Shown here in pieces: positions 36,066 to 42,807 of a stretch of DNA of 64,000 bases. The number at the start of each line of letters is the position of its first letter. Positions within the stretch are counted from its first letter, which is position 1. The translations under genes were made by a program, and so were the position numbers. The stretch is from an uncultured Flaviramulus sp. (GTDB lineage: Bacteria > Bacteroidota > Bacteroidia > Flavobacteriales > Flavobacteriaceae): positions 682,001 to 746,000 of the forward strand of contig CANMUP010000003.1 of assembly GCA_947501105.1 (NCBI GenBank), written 5' to 3'. Below the pieces are notes generated by a model. That model was given only the letters and a program-made list of their open reading frames with translations, did not search any database and had not been told where the DNA came from.

Positions 36066-36100
36066 CGATAAGAGTAAGTAAAAGAGTAAGAATAACAAAA

Positions 36101-36130
36101 AGCTATGACATATAAATCATAGCTTTTTGT
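36101..36130 (+). terminator. Terminator-like hairpin in the transposase leader
   Basis: AAAGCTATGA and TCATAGCTTT form a 10-bp stem ending in T residues, only 12 bp before the transposase ATG. It may keep outside transcription from entering the transposase. The same hairpin is present in every miniature copy. Confidence 0.6.
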
Positions 36131-36141
36131 ATTTTAGAAGT

Positions 36142-36699
36142 ATGAGTAGAAAATACAAGTTTCATAATAAGGGTGGTTTATATTTCGTGTCGTTTGCTAC
36201 TGTAAATTGGATAGATGTATTTACAAGACAAGTTTATTTTAATGTATTGGCAGATAGTATCAATTTTTGCAGAAAAGAAAAAGGGATGGAGCTTTATTGT
36301 TATTGCTTTATGCCAAGTCATTTACATTTCATATTTCGTTCAGCAAAAGAACAACCTATGGAATTGTTACGAGATTTTAAAAAGTATACTTCAAAAAAAA
36401 TAGTTGAAGCCATTGAAGATAACCCACAAGAAAGCAGAAAAGAATGGTTATTGTGGATGTTTGAAAGAGCGGGTAAAAAAGAAGGTAATGTAAGTAAACA
36501 TCAATTTTGGCAACATCATAATAAACCTATAGAGCTATGGAGCGAAAAAGTAATCAAACAAAAAATAGATTATATTCATAATAACCCTGTAGAAAGTGGT
36601 TTTGTAACAAATACTATAGACTGGAAATATTCGAGCGCTAGAAATTATCAAGATGATAACACTGTTTTAGAAATAGATTATGTTGGCTTTTTTGAATAG
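36142..36699 (+). CDS. REP-associated tyrosine transposase (IS200/Y1 superfamily)
   Basis: 185 residues from ATG 36142 (a TTG at 36127 is in frame but lies within the hairpin). The HUH motif is SHLHFIF near residue 63, and the catalytic Tyr is in KIDYIHNNPVESGF near 153. These, the short length and the WxxxFERAGKK central region match the RAYT family (Y1_Tnp domain), which processes single-stranded DNA at REP hairpins. The flanking inverted repeats are its presumed substrate. The transposase looks intact. Confidence 0.92.
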   Translation: MSRKYKFHNKGGLYFVSFATVNWIDVFTRQVYFNVLADSINFCRKEKGMELYCYCFMPSHLHFIFRSAKEQPMELLRDFKKYTSKKIVEAIEDNPQESRKEWLLWMFERAGKKEGNVSKHQFWQHHNKPIELWSEKVIKQKIDYIHNNPVESGFVTNTIDWKYSSARNYQDDNTVLEIDYVGFFE

Positions 36700-36792
36700 A
36701 ATTAAACAAATATTTAATTTATAATATAGCACTCGTTACAAACGAGCGCTAGCAAGGGAATTCCTTCTTATCTTACTAATTAAATTTTTAAT

Positions 36793-37278
36793 ATGAAAAA
36801 AATAAAATCTTTTATAAAGTTATTTCTCTTTAGTCTATGGATTATTTCATGTGGTCATAAAGAAAATAATAAACAAATAGTTGTTTCAGAAAACAAAAAT
36901 ATTTTGATTGATTTAGGGGATTCATTTAAGTTTAACTGGGATTCTGATAAAAAAATTGTAGTTAGTGACTTTTTATTAGATGAAATCAAGAAAGATTATA
37001 ACAAAAAAAGAAATGTTTTAATTAATAAAATAAATAACGAATCATCCACAAATCATATGATTTGTGGATCGAATCAGAAATTAAAAAAGGGAGACTTAGC
37101 ATTTTTATTAATCGATAAAATTGAAAATATAAAATACTATGAAGTTTTTGGAATTCAAATGGACACTTTTATAACCGGATGTTATTATCCAGAATATCTG
37201 ATTAAATTCATTAATAATGAAAGGGATTTTATTCAAAAAAAACTAAGAGATACTTCTCCCCCCGTTAGCCCCCGCTAG
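36793..37278 (+). CDS. Lipoprotein of unknown function, C-terminus altered by mini-element D
   Basis: 161 residues. A lipobox (IISC) follows the signal, so the protein should be anchored by Cys20. The mature domain has a FKFNWDSDKKIVV segment near residue 48 and is rich in Lys, Ile and Asn. I do not recognise it; lipoproteins like this are common as immunity proteins for periplasm-acting toxins. The final residues (PPVSPR) are encoded at the element boundary and the stop codon TAG lies inside the element at 37276-37278, so the natural C-terminus has been lost. Confidence 0.6.
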   Translation: MKKIKSFIKLFLFSLWIISCGHKENNKQIVVSENKNILIDLGDSFKFNWDSDKKIVVSDFLLDEIKKDYNKKRNVLINKINNESSTNHMICGSNQKLKKGDLAFLLIDKIENIKYYEVFGIQMDTFITGCYYPEYLIKFINNERDFIQKKLRDTSPPVSPR

Positions 37279-37414
37279 CGCTCGTCTGTGACGAGTGACG
37301 TTAAGAGTAAGAAACAGAAAAGCTATGACATATAAATCATAGCTTTTTGTATTTTAGATGAATGAGTTGAATAAAGTTTATATAGCACTCGTTACAAACG
37401 AGCGCTAGCAAGGG
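37269..37414 (+). mobile_element. 146-bp RAYT-derived miniature element, copy D
   Basis: Same ends, length and hairpin as copies A and B and by eye identical to them. It supplies the stop codon for the upstream lipoprotein gene and is followed directly by a fragment of another gene. Confidence 0.9.
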
Positions 37415-37482
37415 ATTATCTTGGAGGAAGAGCAAGATATATAAATGGAAGAAGAGCCATTTGGTTTTGGGATGGTAATTAA
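37415..37482 (+). pseudogene. Gene tail remnant after mini-element D
   Basis: An open frame with no start of its own encodes YLGGRARYINGRRAIWFWDGN-like residues and ends with TAA at 37480-37482. The following small gene starts 18 bp later. It reads like the last residues of a larger protein, possibly a toxin tip whose front part was removed, since a presumed immunity-type gene comes next. This origin is inference. Confidence 0.5.
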
Positions 37483-37500
37483 AATAATACCTTTACGTAT

Positions 37501-37965
37501 ATGAAAAAAATAATTTTTATTTTATTAACCGCAATATTTTCAGTTGGTTATTCTCAACAAGACTCTGTTAAACCGTTGAAAGACCATTCACTTAAAATAT
37601 TAGAAAAGAGAGAAGCATTTATAAATAAGTATTCTGATTCACTAAACAAATACAATATTGATGGAAAGAATGAAATTCCTGTTTTTTTCTTTGAATATAA
37701 TTTTGATAGAGAGCATGGAGAATATTTAATAAGTATTAACGATGAAACTTCATTTAGAAAACTCATTATAGATAAAATAGATAATGTTCAATTGCTTCGG
37801 GCTGTTTTATTATATAAAGATAAAAGATTAAAAAAAACAATTAAGATTCCAAAAAAGACTATTTATGGTATTAAGCCGTTTCAAAGATATAGTACTTATG
37901 AATTAGTTAGATATAGAGTTGAAGAATTAATAAATCAATATCATTCAAATAGTAATTCAAATTAA
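37501..37965 (+). CDS. Small secreted protein of unknown function
   Basis: 154 residues. The signal peptide (IIFILLTAIFSVGYSQQ) is followed by a charged, Lys-rich domain with FFFEYNFDREHGEYLISINDE near residue 61. I do not recognise it. Its place directly behind a gene-tail remnant resembles an immunity gene left after loss of its toxin, but a different secreted role is possible. Confidence 0.6.
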   Translation: MKKIIFILLTAIFSVGYSQQDSVKPLKDHSLKILEKREAFINKYSDSLNKYNIDGKNEIPVFFFEYNFDREHGEYLISINDETSFRKLIIDKIDNVQLLRAVLLYKDKRLKKTIKIPKKTIYGIKPFQRYSTYELVRYRVEELINQYHSNSNSN

Positions 37966-38005
37966 TAATTTTCAGTCACTGTCCAAATTAGTTGATAGTG
38001 ATAAC

Positions 38006-38261
38006 TAAATATTTAACTATTTGATAATCAGTTAAAATTAAAAATGTAATAATAAAAAACAGGTGTGCTTATGTATATCTGTTTTGGTTTGTAGTATTTC
38101 TTAAAAATATTATATCTTTAAAAAACTAACTTTAATAAAACGCAAACTAAAATGGGAAAATTCGAAATTAAAAAAGACAAATCTGAGCAGTATCGATTCA
38201 ATCTTAAAGCTGGTAACGGTCAAGTAATTTTAAGCAGCGAAGCTTATAAAGCAAAAGCATC
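38006..38261 (+). repeat. 256-bp direct duplication, copy 2 (partner at 35779-36034)
   Basis: Leader and first 36 codons of the intact DUF1508 gene. The hairpin in the leader (AACAGGT...ATCTGTT) has diverged more than the coding part. Confidence 0.88.
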
Positions 38262-38481
38262 ATGTGAAAACGGTATAGAATCTGTTAAAACAAATTCTCA
38301 AGATGATTCTAAGTTTGAAAGATTGAAAGCTAAAAATGGTAGTCCCTATTTCAACTTAAAAGCAACTAACGGTCAAGTAATTGGAACTAGTGAGATGTAT
38401 TCTAGCACCGATGCTATGGAAAACGGCATTGCTTCAGTAAAGAATAATGCACCTGGTGCAACAACCGAAGATAATTCCTAG
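38152..38481 (+). CDS. DUF1508 (YegP-like) protein
   Basis: 109 residues with two tandem DUF1508 repeats: about residues 1-50 (FEIKKDKSEQYRFNLKAGNGQVILSSEAY) and 55-100 (GSPYFNLKATNGQVIGTSEMY). The fold is a small two-domain alpha/beta protein of unknown function, common across bacteria and soluble. A truncated second copy lies at 35925. A weak terminator follows at 38504-38535. Confidence 0.88.
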   Translation: MGKFEIKKDKSEQYRFNLKAGNGQVILSSEAYKAKASCENGIESVKTNSQDDSKFERLKAKNGSPYFNLKATNGQVIGTSEMYSSTDAMENGIASVKNNAPGATTEDNS

Positions 38482-38579
38482 GTTACATTTTAAAATAGTT
38501 TATAAAGCGGGTATACAATTTGTATGCTCGTTTTGTTTTTACTATGTTTTGATATTGTAACGTTTTAGGTACGTAACAG

Positions 38580-38605
38580 CACTCGTCATAGACTAGCGCT
38601 AGCAA
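38580..38605 (+). repeat. Solitary right-end REP sequence, remnant E
   Basis: CACTCGTCATAGACTAGCGCTAGC and AAG resemble the right terminus of the RAYT element with three or four changes. No left end is visible nearby. Confidence 0.7.
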
Positions 38606-38627
38606 GAGCTATGCATCTCTGTTTACT

Positions 38628-39305
38628 TTAAACAATCCCTTTTTCTTGAGCTACTTTAATTAACATATTATCATTACCATCTTCTACATTAAAAGCTATT
38701 TTTAAAGCCCGTTTACGTTTTTCTATACCGCTTTGTGATAAATTTATAACTCTAGATAAATCTTTTGTTAAAACCCTTCTAGATAAATGATATAGTATTA
38801 ACCGGTCTATTTTATCTAAAGAAAAGTCATTGCTAATATGCCATTTTAAAAAACGTAGTACAGCTTTGCTATAATATAATTGTTCCTTCAATATTGTTTT
38901 AATAGCATAAATGAGCTCTTTAAAATCTATATCTGTATTAACTAAAACACAATCTGGTTCTAAAGTTTGCAATATGGAATTAACTTTATAGTTATCACAA
39001 TTATTAGCAAGTACAATAATTTTAGTTTTTGAATGCTTCTTTTTGAATTCTATAACAATATTATCTACAAAAAGGGGCTTGTTAGAACCACATGGCGGGA
39101 TATCGCTGTTTAATAAAATAAGATCGATTGTATTTATAGACGATGCTTTTTGAATAAATACAAGGGTTTCTTCGCAGTTTCTGGCGATGTTAATTTTAAA
39201 GCTTAAATTTTTATTTGATAAGCTGATTTCATGTAACGCTTTTTTTAAGATGCCTATTATTAGAGGTTGGTTTTCTATTATAAGGACATTAATTGTTTCG
39301 GTCAT
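38628..39305 (-). CDS. Response-regulator-like transcription factor with atypical receiver
   Basis: 225 residues. The N-terminal domain has the receiver layout: INVLIIENQPLI at the acidic-pair position, LILLNSDIPPCG where the phosphorylated Asp should be, and KIIVLANN near residue 95. The acidic pair is Glu-Asn and the phosphosite aligns to Asn, so normal phosphorylation is doubtful. The C-terminal half (from about 160) is a helix-turn-helix of the LuxR kind (DLSRVINLSQSGIEKRKRALK). No histidine kinase is adjacent. It may act without phosphorylation. Confidence 0.72.
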   Translation of the reverse strand: MTETINVLIIENQPLIIGILKKALHEISLSNKNLSFKINIARNCEETLVFIQKASSINTIDLILLNSDIPPCGSNKPLFVDNIVIEFKKKHSKTKIIVLANNCDNYKVNSILQTLEPDCVLVNTDIDFKELIYAIKTILKEQLYYSKAVLRFLKWHISNDFSLDKIDRLILYHLSRRVLTKDLSRVINLSQSGIEKRKRALKIAFNVEDGNDNMLIKVAQEKGIV

Positions 39306-39716
39306 TTTAATATGAGGGGGTATTAAAAGGTGGTTATAAGACTTTACCTATAATAAATACGTTTTGGTAAATAAAAACGGACTATCATTGACTGTTAATT
39401 TTTACTTAAAGTTATTAGTAAATTAATTTATTACATAGTTAAAACGAGCAAACTACTAGTTTTGTTGAGTAAAGACTACAATTAATTTAGATAATGATAA
39501 AAATGAATAAAATATCTTGCTAACACTTTTCAGCTAGCGCTCGTCTGTGACGAGTGATAGTAAGAGCAATCAAAATAGAAAAGCTATGATTTATATGTTA
39601 TAGCTTTTTGTATTTTAGATGCATGAGTAGAATGAAATTTGTAAGACATCCGTCATAGACTAATATTCACAAAGGAAAGGAGTAACAAATTAGGCAAAAT
39701 AATAGGCGTAAAAAAG
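39306..39716. other. Gene-free stretch with decayed RAYT-related element F
   Basis: 411 bp with no supportable gene. The left 220 bp are AT-rich with no clear structure; the right part holds the remnant at 39531-39676. Confidence 0.6.
39531..39676 (+). repeat. Decayed 146-bp RAYT-related element, remnant F
   Basis: GCTAGCGCTCGTCTGTGACGAG is kept exactly at the left, the AAAGCTATGA...ATAGCTTTTT hairpin and TATTTTAGATG follow, but the right end (CCGTCATAGACTAATATTC) is degraded. Clearly older than copies A, B and D. Confidence 0.8.
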
Positions 39717-40160
39717 ATGAATAAAATAATCAAAATACTGGTTTTAGTTCCAATGATTTTCATTTTCAATTGTCGAAATTATGAAACCCAAGGAGGGCTT
39801 TTTGATGCAATAAAAGAGATTGACAACTCTAATATAAAAGATAATATTATTGATTTAAAAAAAGTCTATGGTTTCAAATGGGACGCACTTTATATTTTTA
39901 ACGAATTTGTAGATTCAGATGATATTAAAGAAATAATTGGCTTAGATTGTAAATGTGATATGGTTCCAGATAGCTTGGAAATGTACATATTCGTTAACGG
40001 AGATAAAATAGTTGAAAAGATTATTATTGAAAATAGAAGCTATTATTTTTCTATTACTGAATATTTAGATTTTGAAAAAACAATAAAAATAGAATCGAAA
40101 AATTCAAAGTTCAAAATCTTAAAAAACGGAAATGAAAATTATATATTAAAACCAATATAA
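39717..40160 (+). CDS. Lipoprotein of unknown function
   Basis: 147 residues. A lipobox (FNC) gives Cys19 as the lipidated residue. The mature part has KWDALYIFNEFVD near residue 55, a C-K-C pair (GLDCKCDMVPD) near 80, and a basic beta-rich C-terminus. I do not recognise a family. It lies alone between decayed elements F and G and, like its neighbours, could be an immunity-type lipoprotein; this is inference from setting only. Confidence 0.6.
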   Translation: MNKIIKILVLVPMIFIFNCRNYETQGGLFDAIKEIDNSNIKDNIIDLKKVYGFKWDALYIFNEFVDSDDIKEIIGLDCKCDMVPDSLEMYIFVNGDKIVEKIIIENRSYYFSITEYLDFEKTIKIESKNSKFKILKNGNENYILKPI

Positions 40161-40168
40161 GCCAATCC

Positions 40169-40313
40169 ATGGCTATCGCTCGACCGTAACAAGAAATGGT
40201 CTGAGTGTAAACAAAACAGAAAAGCTATGACATAAGAATCATAGCTTTTTGTATTTTAAATGTATAAGTATAATAAAAGCCTGTACAACACTCGTTACAA
40301 ACAAGTATTAGTA
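40169..40313 (+). repeat. Decayed RAYT-related element, remnant G
   Basis: The central hairpin (AAAGCTATGACATAAGAATCATAGCTTT) and CACTCGTTACAAAC at the right are preserved, but the left terminus (GGCTATCGCTCGACCG) is heavily altered. Similar length to the intact 146-bp copies. Confidence 0.72.
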
Positions 40314-40381
40314 GAATTACTAAAATTAAATAAAGTTAACAGGGGAATAACTTCCCCTTAAAACTCTAAAACAAACTAGAT

Positions 40382-40525
40382 TTAAGACTTTCCTAGTATT
40401 CTAAACATTCCCGTTCCACATGTAGGGCATTTTCCCTTCATAGCTTTTCTACCATTTTTCATAGTAACTTCAGCACCGTCTTTAATTTCTTTTTTGTCTT
40501 TACATTTTACACAGTATCCTTCCAT
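40382..40525 (-). CDS. Small zinc-ribbon protein (DUF5679)
   Basis: 47 residues from ATG 40525 to TAA at 40382-40384. Two CxxC pairs, YCVKCKDKK at residues 4-12 and KCPTCGTG at 32-39, should bind one zinc ion. The VTMKNGRKAMKGKCP segment between them matches the DUF5679 family, which is found widely in Bacteroidota and in some archaea. Its function is unknown. It is the first ordinary chromosomal gene right of the element-rich region. Confidence 0.85.
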   Translation of the reverse strand: MEGYCVKCKDKKEIKDGAEVTMKNGRKAMKGKCPTCGTGMFRILGKS

Positions 40526-40669
40526 AATTTTTCAGTTTTTGGTTTCGTTAAATTTTATCTTCTTAAAGATAGTTATATCTTGAATAATAGCAAATAAAAA
40601 AGATAACAAATCATTATTATTTCTACCTTTTCTCCCTGCACTTGTCTCGATAGCTAGTTGGAGCAACAA

Positions 40670-40700
40670 AAAAACCTCAAGTAAAAAACTTGAGGTTTTG
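40670..40700 (-). terminator. Intrinsic terminator after the coiled-coil protein gene
   Basis: AAAACCTCAAG and CTTGAGGTTTT form a perfect stem 25 bp past the stop at 40725. Confidence 0.85.
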
Positions 40701-40724
40701 CTCTTAAGTGTTATATAATGGTGT

Positions 40725-41609
40725 TTACTTTAAGGTAAACTCTGAGCTAGAAACTAAATCTTTTTCGTTAAAAACATTTACTGTATAACGTCCTTTTTCA
40801 AATTTCCCTTCACCTTTTGATGCAACAAACTCGCAAATATTAAGGCTTCCGTTTTCATAATTAAACTTACTAATTATACTATAGTTTAATGTTTTCTCTC
40901 CAAACTGTACTTGCTCGTTAGATCCTAAAGTATTGTTTTTAGGGTCGATAACTTGTACATATAATTCTTGATCTCCAGCTTGTACTAATGCATTTTTTGC
41001 AACAGTAAAACAAACTCTAATTTTATCAACTCTAGTAGCTCTTTCCGTTGGAATTAATTTACCAGAAGTTCTTTCAATAACTCCAAATCCTTTTAAACCT
41101 ACAGTGTTTAAAACCGCTGCATTTTCAACTACTTCAGCTAAAGCTGTATTTTGTACTAATAAAGAATCTGTAAAGATAGTACGCTCTTCTAAACGCACTC
41201 TTGTGCTATCTAAAGATGTTGCTAAATAAGAATTCTCTACTCTTAACGAATCATTTTGAGCTAATAATACATCCATTTCTTTTTGTAAAGACTGGTATTT
41301 CTTTTTATATCTCCATAAACTTTTTACGTTAGTTTCAGATATTTTTAAAGAATCAATTAAACCTTGAATTCTACCTCTAGCTTCAATCAAATTGTTATTT
41401 GCTACTTCATTTTCTCCAATTGCCTCATCATATTGCTTAGCCATGGCATTCAAATCATTCATTACTAACTGCTTTTGTTCAGTTAATTCTTTTTTGTCTG
41501 CATTACTTTTTTGATAAAGGTTCATGGTATAAAAACCTGTTCCTAAAAATAAAACCAAAGCGATTCCTAAAGCCACTTTTAATCCCATACTACTTTTGCT
41601 ATTTTCCAT
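40725..41609 (-). CDS. Membrane-anchored coiled-coil protein of unknown function
   Basis: 294 residues. A single N-terminal membrane helix (VALGIALVLFLGTGFYTMNL, residues 11-30) is followed by about 130 residues of coiled coil (heptads through QLVMNDLNAMAKQYDEAIGEN to TALAEVVENAAVL) and a C-terminal beta-rich domain (160-294) starting VGLKGFGVIERTSGK. This layout is conserved in Flavobacteriaceae and often annotated only as hypothetical. The C-terminal domain should face the periplasm. No enzymatic motif is evident. Confidence 0.75.
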   Translation of the reverse strand: MENSKSSMGLKVALGIALVLFLGTGFYTMNLYQKSNADKKELTEQKQLVMNDLNAMAKQYDEAIGENEVANNNLIEARGRIQGLIDSLKISETNVKSLWRYKKKYQSLQKEMDVLLAQNDSLRVENSYLATSLDSTRVRLEERTIFTDSLLVQNTALAEVVENAAVLNTVGLKGFGVIERTSGKLIPTERATRVDKIRVCFTVAKNALVQAGDQELYVQVIDPKNNTLGSNEQVQFGEKTLNYSIISKFNYENGSLNICEFVASKGEGKFEKGRYTVNVFNEKDLVSSSEFTLK

Positions 41610-41732
41610 AATTTTACTTGTTTTAATGTTTGTGAGTCTAATTGTTAATCTAAATTTTTAATACTTTAATTTTTTAACGTTTTTAATAAATATTGATTAA
41701 TTTTAATCTTTAAAATAAATTATAATTATTAC

Positions 41733-42743
41733 ATGGATAAACTTGTTTTATTTAATAATACTACGCTTAATAAACTATTAAACAAACGTACTAGTGAATC
41801 CAAATTTGGTGAACATATTAAAATGTTAAACCGCATTTCCAATATATACGAACAACTTAAAAGTTTGGATGTTACACATGTAATAATTGGTTTGCCAGAA
41901 GATGTTGGCGTGTTCGCAAACCACGGAAAATCAGGAACTTCACTAGCCTGGGAAGCCACACTAAAAGTTTTATTAAACATACAAAACAATTCATTTACTA
42001 AAGCAAATTCTGTTTTAATTTTAGGCCATTTAGATTTTTCTGATGAATTATTAGAAGTTTCAAAACTTGATCAAAACAAAAAGAAAGATATTCAAAAAGC
42101 CAGAAAAATTGTGGAACGCATTGATAACTATGTCGCTCATATAATGCAATTAATTATTTCGTCTGGTAAAAAAGCCATTGTTATTGGTGGTGGGCATAAC
42201 AACGCATATGGCAATATTAAAGGCACGTCGCTAGCGTTAAATAAGCCAATTAATGTTGTTAATTTTGATGCGCATAGCGATTTTAGACCAGAAGAAGGCA
42301 GACATAGCGGAAATGGGTTTAGTTACGCTTACGCGGAAGGGTTTCTAGAACGTTATTTTATTTTTGGCCTGCATGAAAATTATACTTCAGATGCAATTTT
42401 TAAGACGTTAGATGAATCAAAGACAATTAAATACAATACATATGAAGCTCTAGAGGTTAGAAATGAATTAAAATTTAAAAAAGAGTTAGAACAAACCTCA
42501 GAATTTATTTCGGAAAATAAATTTGGTATTGAAATAGATTGCGATGCGATTGAAAATATTCCAAGTAGCGCCATGACTCCATCTGGGTTTAGCGTTAAAA
42601 AAGCAAGACAGTTTGTTAACTTTTTTGCTAAACATAAAAATGCTACATATATACATTTATGTGAAGCTGCACCAAAAAAGAAAACAGCAAATCAAGTTGG
42701 TAAACTTATCACCTATTTAATTACAGATTATATTAAAGCTTAA
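41733..42743 (+). CDS. Arginase/formimidoylglutamase family hydrolase
   Basis: 336 residues, ureohydrolase fold. Metal-binding motifs are GGGHNNAYGN near residue 152 (first His), NFDAHSDFRP near 180 (Asp-His-Asp), and EIDCDAIENIP near 266 (Asp-Asp). Together these bind the dimanganese centre. The family hydrolyses a guanidino or formimino C-N bond; bacteroidal members are often named HutG-like, but no histidine-utilisation genes are adjacent, so the substrate is open. It is divergent from the coiled-coil gene. Confidence 0.86.
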   Translation: MDKLVLFNNTTLNKLLNKRTSESKFGEHIKMLNRISNIYEQLKSLDVTHVIIGLPEDVGVFANHGKSGTSLAWEATLKVLLNIQNNSFTKANSVLILGHLDFSDELLEVSKLDQNKKKDIQKARKIVERIDNYVAHIMQLIISSGKKAIVIGGGHNNAYGNIKGTSLALNKPINVVNFDAHSDFRPEEGRHSGNGFSYAYAEGFLERYFIFGLHENYTSDAIFKTLDESKTIKYNTYEALEVRNELKFKKELEQTSEFISENKFGIEIDCDAIENIPSSAMTPSGFSVKKARQFVNFFAKHKNATYIHLCEAAPKKKTANQVGKLITYLITDYIKA

Positions 42744-42771
42744 AAAAGATGATTAATTAATACAAATTTTA

Positions 42772-42779
42772 TAAATTTG
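42772..42779 (+). promoter_or_regulatory. Bacteroidota -7 box for the MarR-GNAT gene
   Basis: TAAATTTG matches TAnnTTTG, ending 28 nt before the ATG. Confidence 0.5.
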
Positions 42780-42807
42780 CATAAGCACTTATATAAATAT
42801 TAATATT

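Larger units (their letters stand above)
36036..36758 (+). mobile_element. Complete RAYT (REP-associated tyrosine transposase) element, copy C
   Basis: A 723-bp unit with the same terminal inverted repeats as the 146-bp elements (GCTAGCGCTCGT...ACGAGTG at the left, CACTCGT...ACGAGCGCTAGC at the right), enclosing a transposase gene. Its left 100 bp and right 45 bp match the miniature copies, which look like internal deletions of it. No flanking target duplication is evident, as expected for an HUH tyrosine transposase. Confidence 0.9.

Noticed and set aside
36215-36403. Second open frame inside the transposase gene
   Set aside because: Out-of-frame shadow of the RAYT reading frame; no independent start signal.
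34740-40313. Repeated 146-bp elements as CRISPR or integron attC sites
   Set aside because: They carry the terminal repeats and internal sequence of the RAYT element at 36036-36758, and there is no integrase or cas gene.
41729-41989. Open frame on the minus strand over the start of the arginase-family gene
   Set aside because: Fully opposite a well-supported coding region and without family features.
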